Source of the DNA: a virus
Strand: one strand, 5' to 3'
Virus record (IMG/VR): IMGVR_UViG_3300046542_000619
Location: 1 to 25,558 of that record
DNA length: 25,558 nt
The notes under the pieces are model-generated. The model searched no databases, was not told where the DNA came from, and saw nothing but the letters and a program-made list of their open reading frames with translations. Positions 1 to 7,143 of the stretch are shown here, piece after piece (position 1 is the stretch's first letter; each line of letters starts with the position of its first letter). The position numbers and the translations under genes are program-made.

Positions 1-1362
1 ATGTTTAAACCAGAACTTCTTTCGCCAGCCGGAACGCTGAAAAATATGCGTTACGCCTTCGCCTATGGCGCCGATGCTGTGTATGCGGGCCAACCGCGTT
101 ACAGCCTGCGAGTGCGCAATAACGAATTCAATCACGAAAACCTGCAACTGGGCATCAACGAAGCCCATGAGCTGGGTAAAAAATTCTACGTGGTTGTCAA
201 CATTGCCCCGCACAACGCCAAGCTGAAAACCTTTATCCGTGACCTGAAACCGGTTATCGATATGGGCCCGGATGCGCTGATCATGTCCGATCCTGGTTTA
301 ATCATGATGGTGCGTGAAGCATTCCCGGAAATGGATGTTCACCTTTCGGTGCAAGCCAACGCCGTCAACTGGGCAACCGTGAAGTTCTGGAAACAAATGG
401 GGCTGACCCGCGTGATCCTTTCCCGTGAACTGTCACTCGAAGAGATCGCCGAAGTGCGTGAACAAGTGCCGGATATGGAACTGGAAATTTTCGTTCACGG
501 CGCATTGTGCATGGCTTATTCAGGCCGCTGCCTGCTTTCTGGTTACATCAACAAGCGCGACCCAAATCAGGGAACCTGCACCAACGCCTGCCGTTGGGAA
601 TACAAAGTTGAAGAAGGCAAAGAAGATGATGTCGGTAATATCGTGCATCTTCATGAGCCGATTCCGGTACAAAATATCGAGCCAACTTTGGGCGCCGGCG
701 CACCGACTGACAAAGTGTTTATGATGGAAGAAGCCAAACGCCCAGGTGAATACATGACCGCGTTCGAAGACGAACACGGCACTTACATCATGAACTCGAA
801 AGATCTGCGCGCCATTGAACACGTTGAACGCCTGACCAAAATGGGCGTGCACTCACTGAAAATCGAAGGCCGCACCAAATCCTATTACTACTGCGCGCGT
901 ACCGCTCAGGTTTATCGCCGCGCGATTGACGATGCCGCTGCCGGTAAGCCATTCGACCCAACGCTGCTGACCACACTTGAAGGTTTGGCACATCGCGGCT
1001 ACACCGAAGGTTTCTTGCGCCGTCACAATCACGATTCGTATCAGAATTATGATTACGGCCATTCGGTTTCTGAAACCCAACAGTTTGTCGGCGAATTTAC
1101 CGGTGAGCGTCGTGGCGAGCTGGCGGCGGTAAAAGTGAAGAATAAATTCCTGCTCGGCGACAGCCTGGAATTAATGACGCCGCAAGGTAACGTCACTTTC
1201 ACCCTCGAAGTGCTGGAAAATACTAAAGCGCAGCCGATTGACGTGGCTCCGGGCGATGGTCACACCGTATGGATGCCTGTGCCGGAAGATGTCTCGCTGG
1301 ATTATGCGCTGCTGATGCGCAATTTGGCAGGTCAGACCTCACGCGATCCACACGCTAAATAG
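1..1362 (+). CDS. trhP: tRNA U34 hydroxylation protein TrhP (YegQ), peptidase U32 family
   Basis: TrhP carries out prephenate-dependent hydroxylation of uridine 34 in tRNA anticodons, forming ho5U, the precursor of cmo5U. The 453-aa product matches the E. coli length and is recognisable throughout, from the MFKPELLSPAGTLKN start to the C-terminus. The U32-family Cys cluster expected to hold an Fe-S centre is present: C170 and C177 in the HGALCMAYSGRC stretch, then C193 and C197 in GTCTNAC. The frame begins at the first base of the window, so promoter and SD are not visible. The gene is the host flank of the prophage; in E. coli the cyaR sRNA and the P2 locI attachment site also lie just downstream. 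Identification is from family knowledge; nothing looks truncated. Confidence 0.96.
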   Translation: MFKPELLSPAGTLKNMRYAFAYGADAVYAGQPRYSLRVRNNEFNHENLQLGINEAHELGKKFYVVVNIAPHNAKLKTFIRDLKPVIDMGPDALIMSDPGLIMMVREAFPEMDVHLSVQANAVNWATVKFWKQMGLTRVILSRELSLEEIAEVREQVPDMELEIFVHGALCMAYSGRCLLSGYINKRDPNQGTCTNACRWEYKVEEGKEDDVGNIVHLHEPIPVQNIEPTLGAGAPTDKVFMMEEAKRPGEYMTAFEDEHGTYIMNSKDLRAIEHVERLTKMGVHSLKIEGRTKSYYYCARTAQVYRRAIDDAAAGKPFDPTLLTTLEGLAHRGYTEGFLRRHNHDSYQNYDYGHSVSETQQFVGEFTGERRGELAAVKVKNKFLLGDSLELMTPQGNVTFTLEVLENTKAQPIDVAPGDGHTVWMPVPEDVSLDYALLMRNLAGQTSRDPHAK

Positions 1363-1397
1363 TTAATTTAGGGGATTTTTTAGCGCAAGAGGATTTC

Positions 1398-1440
1398 TTA
1401 GAAACCGATCACATACCGCTTCGTTAGATGCGGTTATTAT
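1398..1440 (+). promoter_or_regulatory. cyaR promoter with CRP site
   Basis: A CRP-like site (TTAGA-N6-TCACA, 1398-1413) has one perfect half and one 3/5 half. Its centre is exactly 41.5 bp upstream of base 1447, the expected first base of CyaR, which is class II spacing. A -10 hexamer TATTAT (1435-1440) ends six bases before that start. CRP-cAMP activation of CyaR is established in E. coli. The promoter therefore looks intact even though the transcribed region is interrupted. Confidence 0.75.
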
Positions 1441-1474
1441 CGCTGAGCTGAAAAACATAACCCATAAATTCAAG

Positions 1475-1601
1475 CTATACCCTAAATAATTCGAATTGTA
1501 GAAAGGCGGCAACGCAGTGAATCCCCAGTCACTTATTCAAGTAAGTGACTGGGGTGAACGAGGAAAGCCAACGCATCTACAATTTGAAGTATGATGGGTA
1601 T
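1475..1601. repeat. ERIC (IRU) element, 127 bp
   Basis: This matches the enterobacterial repetitive intergenic consensus. It contains the conserved GTGAATCCCCAG and AAGTAAGTGACTGGGGTG blocks used for ERIC typing primers. A perfect 13-bp inverted repeat (1523-1535 with 1542-1554) lies at its centre, and the outer ends CTATACCC and GGGTAT are near-complementary. The ends abut TA dinucleotides, as is usual for this element. Transcribed through, it would fold into one long imperfect hairpin. It interrupts cyaR. Confidence 0.93.
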
Positions 1602-1621
1602 GTACCAGGAACCACCTCATT

Positions 1622-1658
1622 GGCCTGTGCAATCTCCCTTGCGCAGGCCTTCTTTTTT
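1622..1658 (+). terminator. Rho-independent terminator of cyaR
   Basis: A GC-rich stem, GGCCTGTGCA (1622-1631) with TGCGCAGGCC (1640-1649), encloses TCTCCCT-type loop sequence. It is followed by a T-rich run TTCTTTTTT (1650-1658). It corresponds in position and sequence to the E. coli CyaR terminator and overlaps the phage attachment core. Confidence 0.85.
1631..1658. other. Prophage attachment site (attR), P2 locI-like core
   Basis: Read on the minus strand, 1658-1631 gives an A6 run followed by a GCGCAAGGGAGATT tail. It aligns with the 27-base P2 attP core, which ends GTGTAAGGGAGATT, with about one gap and a few mismatches. In E. coli this core lies in the terminator of cyaR beside yegQ (locI). 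Phage sequence (terminator, ogr) begins within about 65 bp. The partner attL and the integrase are outside the window, so exact core boundaries cannot be proved. Confidence 0.72.
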
Positions 1659-1722
1659 GTTTGTATTTAGTTGAAATAAAAGGATTTATTTCAGGTCACG
1701 TCCACACATTGACCACATCGAT

Positions 1723-1752
1723 AAAAAGGCACCCCATTTGAGGTGCCTTTTT
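1723..1752 (-). terminator. Terminator of the D-ogr operon end
   Basis: An 11-bp perfect stem, AAAAAGGCACC (1723-1733) with GGTGCCTTTTT (1742-1752), ends in T-runs on both strands. It lies immediately after the ogr stop codon, so it should end rightmost late transcription on the minus strand. It could also stop host transcription arriving from cyaR/trhP. Confidence 0.85.
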
Positions 1753-1974
1753 TTACATCCAGTGGATTTGTTGCTGGCCACCTTGCATCGGGTGAGGCAG
1801 TACCGGTGTTCTCTCGCCAGGCTTAACTATGTAGTGCTTTACGGTCTCCAGTGTCACAAAAGTCGCGCTGCAATTCACATTCTGGCACTGGTGATAACGC
1901 TCTTTTGTTTCGGTGGAATGATAGCGGCTTGTACGGGCGTGGGCTGCGGTTTGACACAATGGGCAATGGAACAT
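1753..1974 (-). CDS. ogr: Late gene transcription activator Ogr/Delta
   Basis: Ogr is the zinc-binding activator that recruits host RNA polymerase (via the alpha subunit) to P2 late promoters. The 73-aa product (P2 Ogr is 72) begins MFHCPLC and has the zinc ligands C4, C7, C30 and C35 (C-X2-C-X22-C-X4-C). The C-terminus PHPMQGGQQQIHWM also follows P2. The frame stays open 27 codons upstream, but the start at 1974 is chosen because it matches the family N-terminus and is preceded by a GAGGT SD. It lies 73 bp downstream of D, as in P2, and is the phage gene nearest to the attachment site. Confidence 0.93.
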   Translation of the reverse strand: MFHCPLCQTAAHARTSRYHSTETKERYHQCQNVNCSATFVTLETVKHYIVKPGERTPVLPHPMQGGQQQIHWM

Positions 1975-2047
1975 TTCAACACCTCGACTGATTTCGTTTG
2001 ATGTTGTTATTTTACCCATTAAACCATTACATAACAACGAGTTATAA

Positions 2048-3217
2048 TTATTCATTCGCGCCCCCCTCCTCCTGATACTCTACATCAATAAGCCTCACCT
2101 CAAGCTCTAACGACGTCGTGAAGCCGCTATTACTGAGTGAGTGCATCACCTTAGTGATTGTCCATACCTGCTCGTCGATGACGCGCTTAAAGCCTGTGAC
2201 GGTGACCGGTGTTTCCGGGTAAAGATCTGCGCGCCCCATCGCGAGGCCAATCGAAAACTCTGCCACCCCGCGTTGCAGTTTGTCCCATTTGGCCTGAGCC
2301 GCGCGCATCGCCTGCGTCTTGCTGGCAAAGATGGTGGTGAGCGCAAACACGTTATCCTCCTCACCGGCCATATACTCGCCCTCGCGCGCCTCCTTTTCTT
2401 TGGGTGTCTTCTTCTCTTTCACCGGCTTCGCTTTCGGATGCTGGAGGGCACGCAGGTTCTGCGGTTTGGCCTTACGCCTGAGTTTGACCTGCTGCTTTTG
2501 CTCTTTCGGCTCTTTGGTGTGCAACCATTTGGCGGTCACGCCGGTATAAGCACCCCGATCAGCAATCGCAAACTGGTGACGGTCACCGTCGCGGCGCTCG
2601 ATGCTCATCTGCGCAATGGGTTTGCCGCTGGCGGTAACACCGGCACCCGCTTTCAGGAACAGCAGTTTCCCCGCCTTGACCGACACCTCCGCGCCGTTGC
2701 GTTCTGCCAGGCGGGTGAGGAATTTCGCATCGGATTCCTGCGTCTGGTCGATATGCGGGATGGCAATTCCGGTGAACTGCGGGGCGACACTGGCGGTCAG
2801 TTTGTTGCGGCTGGCGATAGTGTTGAGCACTTCCCCGAGGGTGGTGTCGTGATAGGACGCCTCGCGGCGTGAGTTGAGTGTGCCACGAAAATCTGCACTG
2901 CGCGCCCGGATGGTCAGCGTATCCGGCGTGCCCCGGTGTTCAATTTCATCAACGGTGAACTGGCCTTTCCCCAGCAGCGCCGAACCCTGCCAGCCGAGAA
3001 ACAGTGACAGCACCGCCCCGCGCACCGGCAACTCAATCAGGCCGTCAGTGTCATCGAGTTCGATATCGAGCTGGTCAGCTTCAAAGCCCCGGTTATCCGT
3101 CATGCTGAGGCTAATCAGCCGGTCGCTGATATTACGGGTGATGTCCTGCTGGTTGAGGGTGAGCATAAACGCCGGTGCCATGCTTGCCCCGGTATCGAGT
3201 GTCATTCCGGTCAGCAT
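2048..3217 (-). CDS. D: Tail protein gpD (baseplate/tail hub, late control D family)
   Basis: The 389-aa protein corresponds to P2 gpD (about 387 aa), a gp27-like hub protein of the contractile tail that sits above the spike. Visible family stretches are the N-terminal MTLDTGASMAPAFMLTLNQQDIT and the central REASYHDTTLGEVLNTIASRN. A Lys/Glu-rich linker (around residues 225-285, many KEKK/PKAK) separates the hub domains from the C-terminal domain with PVTVTGFKRVIDEQVWTITK. Its start overlaps the U stop by one base (TAATG), which indicates translational coupling. It is the penultimate gene of the F-D tail operon. Confidence 0.93.
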   Translation of the reverse strand: MLTGMTLDTGASMAPAFMLTLNQQDITRNISDRLISLSMTDNRGFEADQLDIELDDTDGLIELPVRGAVLSLFLGWQGSALLGKGQFTVDEIEHRGTPDTLTIRARSADFRGTLNSRREASYHDTTLGEVLNTIASRNKLTASVAPQFTGIAIPHIDQTQESDAKFLTRLAERNGAEVSVKAGKLLFLKAGAGVTASGKPIAQMSIERRDGDRHQFAIADRGAYTGVTAKWLHTKEPKEQKQQVKLRRKAKPQNLRALQHPKAKPVKEKKTPKEKEAREGEYMAGEEDNVFALTTIFASKTQAMRAAQAKWDKLQRGVAEFSIGLAMGRADLYPETPVTVTGFKRVIDEQVWTITKVMHSLSNSGFTTSLELEVRLIDVEYQEEGGANE

Positions 3218-3678
3218 TAAAATAACCCTCCGATTTTACTCTGCATGTTGCCGACCAGGCTTTTGGCCTGCTTCTCAATATCACCAAACATCGCCGTCAG
3301 CGACTCATCCACGCGTGTCAGGCTGACGGTGAAATCAATTTTCATGGCTGAGCCGTCGGCAAAAAATTCGCTGTGGGTTTCACTGACTGAATTAATCACA
3401 AACATGCCGTAAATGGTGCCGCTGCCATCGAGCAGCGACCAGGCGCGCCCCTCATCCGCCATCAGGTTGAGTGCCAGCAGTGACAGCCTGCCGCCGGTGA
3501 TTTCCGGCAGCAGGCTTCCGCTTAAGACAATTTTTTCCTCATTCACGCCGAGGAACTGCATCGCCGGTCGCAGGCCGACGCGGCTGTTGGATGGCCAGCG
3601 ATAATCCACATCCCGTTGCAGGCTCTGATAAGGCAGTGTCTGTAACTGAAAAACAAACATGCCAAGGGCAAGCATCAT
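3217..3678 (-). CDS. U: Tail protein gpU
   Basis: The 153-aa protein resembles P2 gpU (about 159 aa), needed for tail assembly and placed near the tube/baseplate. Characteristic text is MFVFQLQTLPYQSLQRDVDYRWPSNSRVG near the N-terminus and DFTVSLTRVDE in the second half. Two adjacent ATG codons could start it; the outer one is given. The family also fits a start at the ATG beginning MFVFQLQ. It lies 12 bp after T and overlaps D, within the tail operon. Confidence 0.92.
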   Translation of the reverse strand: MMLALGMFVFQLQTLPYQSLQRDVDYRWPSNSRVGLRPAMQFLGVNEEKIVLSGSLLPEITGGRLSLLALNLMADEGRAWSLLDGSGTIYGMFVINSVSETHSEFFADGSAMKIDFTVSLTRVDESLTAMFGDIEKQAKSLVGNMQSKIGGLF

Positions 3679-3690
3679 GGTGATTCCTCC

Positions 3691-6096
3691 TTAGTCGTGC
3701 ATCATGCTGGCACGCTGTTTCGCTCGTTTCTCGCGCTCGTATTTTTCCAGGCTGTCGCGCAGCTGGCGGTCAAGTTCACCGCCGTTCTGCACACCACCGC
3801 CAATGGCGATGTGATATTCGTTGCGGCTCTGGTCGGTGTAGGTTTTGCCACTGCTGGCGGTGACCGGCTGATAACCCCCGGCTCCGCTGGCATAAGCGTT
3901 AACCTTTTCGGCCTGCACACTGAGCTGACCGGACTCCTGATTAATGAGACCGAGCTTGTCGAGTACCCACTCGATACCGTCACGCAGGGCGGTAAATGGT
4001 GTCATGGCGAGCCGGAAAGCACCGGCCAGTGCCTGACCAAACGCCACACCAGATTCCTTACAGCTGTCGAGCGTGTCTTTGCTGGCTTTCACCGGAGCAA
4101 TCAGCTCTTTGAACCACTGCCAGACCCCCTGAACTTTCTGCCCGATAGCGTCAAACACCGGAGCCAGTGGCGCGAACATCTCAGCCACCGGCGCAAAGGC
4201 GGCTTTCAGTCCTTCCACCACACCGCTGAAGAAGGCGCTCAGCGGCTCCCAGTATTGATAGATGAGCAGCGCACCCCCGGCGATGGCGGCACCGATGGCG
4301 ACAATCGGCCAGCTGAGTGCGCCGAGTACCGTCATCATCGCCCCACCGGCCACGGTAAATGCGGTGCCGAGCAGACCGGCTGCGGCAATCAGGGCATTGA
4401 CACCGGCAATCACCGGCCATGCCACCAGACCAATCGCCCCAACCAGGCCAATGACCGCCAGTGCCACACCACCGACCTTGAGCAGGGTCTGTGCGAGTCC
4501 TTTGTTCTGCACAATCCAGTGGTCGAGTTTGAGCACATATTTGGTGGTGGTTTGTGTCAACTGGCGCAGGGAAGATTCCTGCTGGTCAAACAGGTCAGTC
4601 CCCACCGCCTCATACGCCGACTGAAACTCTTTAAAGTCGCCGCCGAGGTTGTCCTGCATTACCTTCACCAGTTCGGCGGTTTTCCCGTCCGAGGCTTTAA
4701 AGGTGGCGGTGAGTTTGTCGAGTTTGCCGGTCATGGCATCGGTCATCAGTACCGCCGCTGCCGAGCTGGCTTCCTCGCCAAAGATGACCTTCATGTACTC
4801 CGCACGCTGCGCCGTACCGAGTTTGTTTTTCTCAAATTTGCCCTGCATTTCTTTCAGGATGGTAAACAGCGGGCGCATGTTGCCCTTGCTGTCGGCGGTG
4901 CTGACTTTCAGCTCAGTGAGTGCCGTTTTCGCCTGGCCGACCGGTGCCTGCAAACGGCTGATGACCGCGCGGCTTCCGGTACCGGCCATCGAGCCGGTGA
5001 TTTTTGCGTCGTGCAGCGCACCGGCCATCGCGGCGGTTTCCTCGATGCTGATACCGGCATTTTTCGCCACCGGCGCGATATAGGTGAGTGCGTCACTCAG
5101 GCCGTTAAAGTCGGCGGCGGTTTTGTTCATCGTGGTCGAAAGCACATCGCCAATGTGCGCGACCTTTTCGTCAGAAAGCTGGAACGCCGAGCGCATCCCC
5201 ATCAGCAGCGCGGCGTTTTCTTCCATGGTGCGCTGGTTGGCGAGCGCCATATTCAGCGTGACCGGTGTCGCTGCCTGAATGGCCGCCGCATCCCCGCCGG
5301 ATTTGGCGATAATAATTTGCGCACCGGCGGCATCATCTGCCGAGGCAGCGGTGTTATCGCCGAGCTGGCGCGCCTGTTTACGCAGGGCTTCCATTTCCGG
5401 TGAGGTTTTTTCCACCCCGAGTACGGCCTGCAACTCGGAATTTTTCTGCGCAAAGTCGTAGCCGGGTTTCAGGATACCCACACCTGCCGCCACACCGGCG
5501 GTTGCCATGCCGATACCCGCAGCCCCGACCGCGCCCGCCGTTCCGGCCAGCTGTTTACCGGCCTGATAACGGTTGTTGACGGCGTTGAGTCTGTCCTGCT
5601 GTCGGCTGACCCGCGCCAGGGCTTCCCGCTGGCGATTAAGCTGCGAGGTGGTTTCGCTGAGCGAGTTTCTCAAACGGCGCTCGTCGGCTGACAGGGTGCG
5701 GGTGTTAATCCCCGCCTGTGCCAGCTCCTGCCGCTGGCGCTGGACCGACTGACGCAGCCCGTTATATTTGGTCTGCAATTCCGAAGCCGAACGCTTTGCG
5801 GCTTCCAGCGCCTGCGCCTGTGCACGCGTCGGGCTGGCGGTATTCCGGAACTGTACCGCCAGCGCGGCGGCTTCCTGTTTGGCTTTTGCCAGTGACTGAC
5901 CGGTGACCGCAAGCTGCGCGCTGGTTTTACGAAAACCGTCAATACGCGATGCCTGGCCGTTTAAATCCTTGAGGGTTTTCTGCGTGTTGCGGATATCCCC
6001 CGCCAGCGCCTTGCTCGCCGTCTGGATGTGTTTAAACGGGCGCGTTGCCTGGTCAACGGCTTTAAGCAGCACTTCGATTCTGACGTTATTACTCAT
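3691..6096 (-). CDS. T: Tail tape measure protein gpT
   Basis: The 801-aa protein (P2 gpT about 815) sets tail length and is thought to pass into the cell on injection. The N-terminal ~180 residues are Gln/Ala/Arg-rich with heptad character (coiled coil). A Gly/Ala-rich stretch follows around 185-205. A block of hydrophobic segments, LLKVGGVALAVIGLVGAIG to GGALLIYQYW (about residues 537-612), is typical of tape measures. The start ATG lies inside the last codons of E' (8-bp overlap), the arrangement known for P2 and many tails with frameshifted chaperone genes. The 568-codon open frame on the opposite strand is a composition shadow. Confidence 0.95.
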   Translation of the reverse strand: MSNNVRIEVLLKAVDQATRPFKHIQTASKALAGDIRNTQKTLKDLNGQASRIDGFRKTSAQLAVTGQSLAKAKQEAAALAVQFRNTASPTRAQAQALEAAKRSASELQTKYNGLRQSVQRQRQELAQAGINTRTLSADERRLRNSLSETTSQLNRQREALARVSRQQDRLNAVNNRYQAGKQLAGTAGAVGAAGIGMATAGVAAGVGILKPGYDFAQKNSELQAVLGVEKTSPEMEALRKQARQLGDNTAASADDAAGAQIIIAKSGGDAAAIQAATPVTLNMALANQRTMEENAALLMGMRSAFQLSDEKVAHIGDVLSTTMNKTAADFNGLSDALTYIAPVAKNAGISIEETAAMAGALHDAKITGSMAGTGSRAVISRLQAPVGQAKTALTELKVSTADSKGNMRPLFTILKEMQGKFEKNKLGTAQRAEYMKVIFGEEASSAAAVLMTDAMTGKLDKLTATFKASDGKTAELVKVMQDNLGGDFKEFQSAYEAVGTDLFDQQESSLRQLTQTTTKYVLKLDHWIVQNKGLAQTLLKVGGVALAVIGLVGAIGLVAWPVIAGVNALIAAAGLLGTAFTVAGGAMMTVLGALSWPIVAIGAAIAGGALLIYQYWEPLSAFFSGVVEGLKAAFAPVAEMFAPLAPVFDAIGQKVQGVWQWFKELIAPVKASKDTLDSCKESGVAFGQALAGAFRLAMTPFTALRDGIEWVLDKLGLINQESGQLSVQAEKVNAYASGAGGYQPVTASSGKTYTDQSRNEYHIAIGGGVQNGGELDRQLRDSLEKYEREKRAKQRASMMHD

Positions 6097-6546
6097 GAGA
6101 ATTTCCGCTACGTTTAAGCGCCATCTCGCGCCAGCTGATGAGGTCGCTCAGGCTCAGGGCGTAGAGTTCTGATGGCGGCCAGTGGAAGATCACCGCAATA
6201 TCCGCCATCAGGTCGTCGACCGATAAACCCGACGGGAAGCTTAAGCCGCCGAAGCCGGAGCCAAAAAACCGATCACCTTCGCGGCCAGCGTCATCATGTC
6301 CGGCAGCTCCAGTGCGGCAACATCTGACTCGGTCAGGCTCGGGTAAGTCATACGCGGCAGCACTTTAATCAGTGCGTTCACATCTGAGCTTGCCACATCG
6401 GCCAGACTCACCCCGCGCAGGGTACCTGCGGTTGGCTTAATCAGGGTGACCGTTTCAATCACAATGTCACCGCGTTTAACCGGCTTCACCAGGGTCACAA
6501 TGTTCGGGTTTTCAGAGGTGTTCTTGTATTTTTTTGCGTTGCTCAT
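6089..6546 (-). CDS. E': Tail assembly chaperone gpE+E' (-1 frameshift product)
   Basis: Reading E from 6546 to the TTTTTTG heptamer, slipping back one base and continuing to a TAA at 6089-6091 gives about 152 aa: 95 from E and 57 from E'. The E' part begins GSGFGGLSFPSGLSVDDL and contains IFHWPPSELYALSLSDLISWREMAL. This is the G/GT-type chaperone that coats the tape measure during tube assembly. E' has no start codon of its own and overlaps the T start by 8 bp, as in P2. I infer the frameshift from the conserved heptamer and the open, family-like -1 frame. Confidence 0.87.
6241..6546 (-). CDS. E: Tail assembly chaperone gpE
   Basis: The 101-aa unshifted product is the E protein (P2 about 91 aa), made in excess over E+E'. 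The protein is acidic in the middle and ends FLAPASAA just after the slippery site. A GGAG SD lies upstream of the ATG at 6544-6546. It sits between FII (tube) and T (tape measure), the standard place for tail chaperones. Confidence 0.92.
   Translation of the reverse strand: MSNAKKYKNTSENPNIVTLVKPVKRGDIVIETVTLIKPTAGTLRGVSLADVASSDVNALIKVLPRMTYPSLTESDVAALELPDMMTLAAKVIGFLAPASAA
6262..6268 (-). promoter_or_regulatory. -1 ribosomal frameshift heptamer T TTT TTG
   Basis: The minus strand reads GGT TTT TTG GCT in the E frame, containing TTTTTTG, the same heptamer P2 uses. Slippage gives ...TTG GGC TCC..., entering the E' frame. It lies six codons before the E stop. Confidence 0.85.
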
Positions 6547-6608
6547 GGGGTATATCTCCGGGAATTAAAAAAGGGTTAACCGGGCAGCAAACCTGACCGG
6601 CAATGGTA

Positions 6609-7130
6609 TTAAGACAGGCCGATATTGCGGCGGCGCTGCTCAAGACGGTCGACGCCGTTCACTTTCTCAATCATGTTGAGGGTGTCGATTTCAATCAGCT
6701 CTTTGCCGTTCATCGTCAGCTTGTAATAGGTGCACACCGTGGTGATTTTGGTTTCGGTGTCCTCACCCTGTTTGCTGTCACCGCCGTCAAATTCTTTGTG
6801 ACGGCCACGCACCACCACCTCGACGGCGGTTTCTTCTTCGGTGTCGTCGCGCTGGTAGGAGCCTGCAAAACGCAGCGGCACACTGGACGCTCCCGGCAGT
6901 GCGTACTGCGCCCAGAGTTCTTCATCCGGAAAACCGCCGAGTGTCCACTCAATCGTGAGTGCATCATCGTCGAGACCAAAATCCACCTGCGCGGCACCGT
7001 TCATGCCGCCGCCGCGATAATTTTCCAGCTTGCGGGTGAGCTTCGGCAGCGTCACCGAGGACACCACGCCCATGTAACTGAGGCCGTCGTTAAACAGGTT
7101 GAGTGATTTAAGCTTGCGGGGCATTGCCAT
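6609..7130 (-). CDS. FII: Major tail tube protein gpFII
   Basis: The 173-aa product matches P2 FII (about 172 aa), which polymerises into the inner tube of the contractile tail. MAMPRKLK at the start, VTLPKLTRKLENYRG, GLDDDALTIEWTLGG and the end IEKVNGVDRLEQRRRNIGLS are near-identical to P2. An AAGGAG SD precedes the first ATG. It follows the sheath gene FI by 13 bp and will be co-transcribed with it. No irregularities seen. Confidence 0.96.
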   Translation of the reverse strand: MAMPRKLKSLNLFNDGLSYMGVVSSVTLPKLTRKLENYRGGGMNGAAQVDFGLDDDALTIEWTLGGFPDEELWAQYALPGASSVPLRFAGSYQRDDTEEETAVEVVVRGRHKEFDGGDSKQGEDTETKITTVCTYYKLTMNGKELIEIDTLNMIEKVNGVDRLEQRRRNIGLS

Positions 7131-7143
7131 GATTCAGCGCTCC

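Larger units (their letters stand above)
1447..1658 (+). ncRNA. cyaR: CyaR (RyeE) small RNA, split by an ERIC element
   Basis: CyaR is an Hfq-dependent sRNA that represses ompX, luxS, nadE and others in E. coli. Here the 5' segment (1447 to about 1475, beginning GCTGAAAAACATAACCC) and the 3' segment (about 1602-1658, beginning GTACCAGGAACCACCTC) match the two ends of the roughly 87-nt E. coli RNA. About 127 bp of ERIC sequence lies between them. The anti-SD seed ACCACCTC and the Rho-independent terminator are in the 3' segment. If transcribed from the intact promoter, the RNA would be about 212 nt with a long hairpin inserted between the 5' end and the seed. It may be a longer working CyaR, a processed RNA or a non-functional locus; the sequence cannot decide. 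Confidence 0.8.

Noticed and set aside
1363-1446. Small protein gene after trhP
   Set aside because: No start with SD and no sustained frame; the sequence is explained as the cyaR promoter region.
2141-2872. 243-codon plus-strand frame opposite gpD
   Set aside because: Shadow of D: no SD of note, no recognisable domain, fully inside a conserved gene.
3697-5403. 568-codon open frame on the plus strand opposite gpT
   Set aside because: It mirrors the codon pattern of the tape measure gene, has no family-like sequence, is His/Arg/Gly-rich and lacks its own regulatory signals; a composition shadow.
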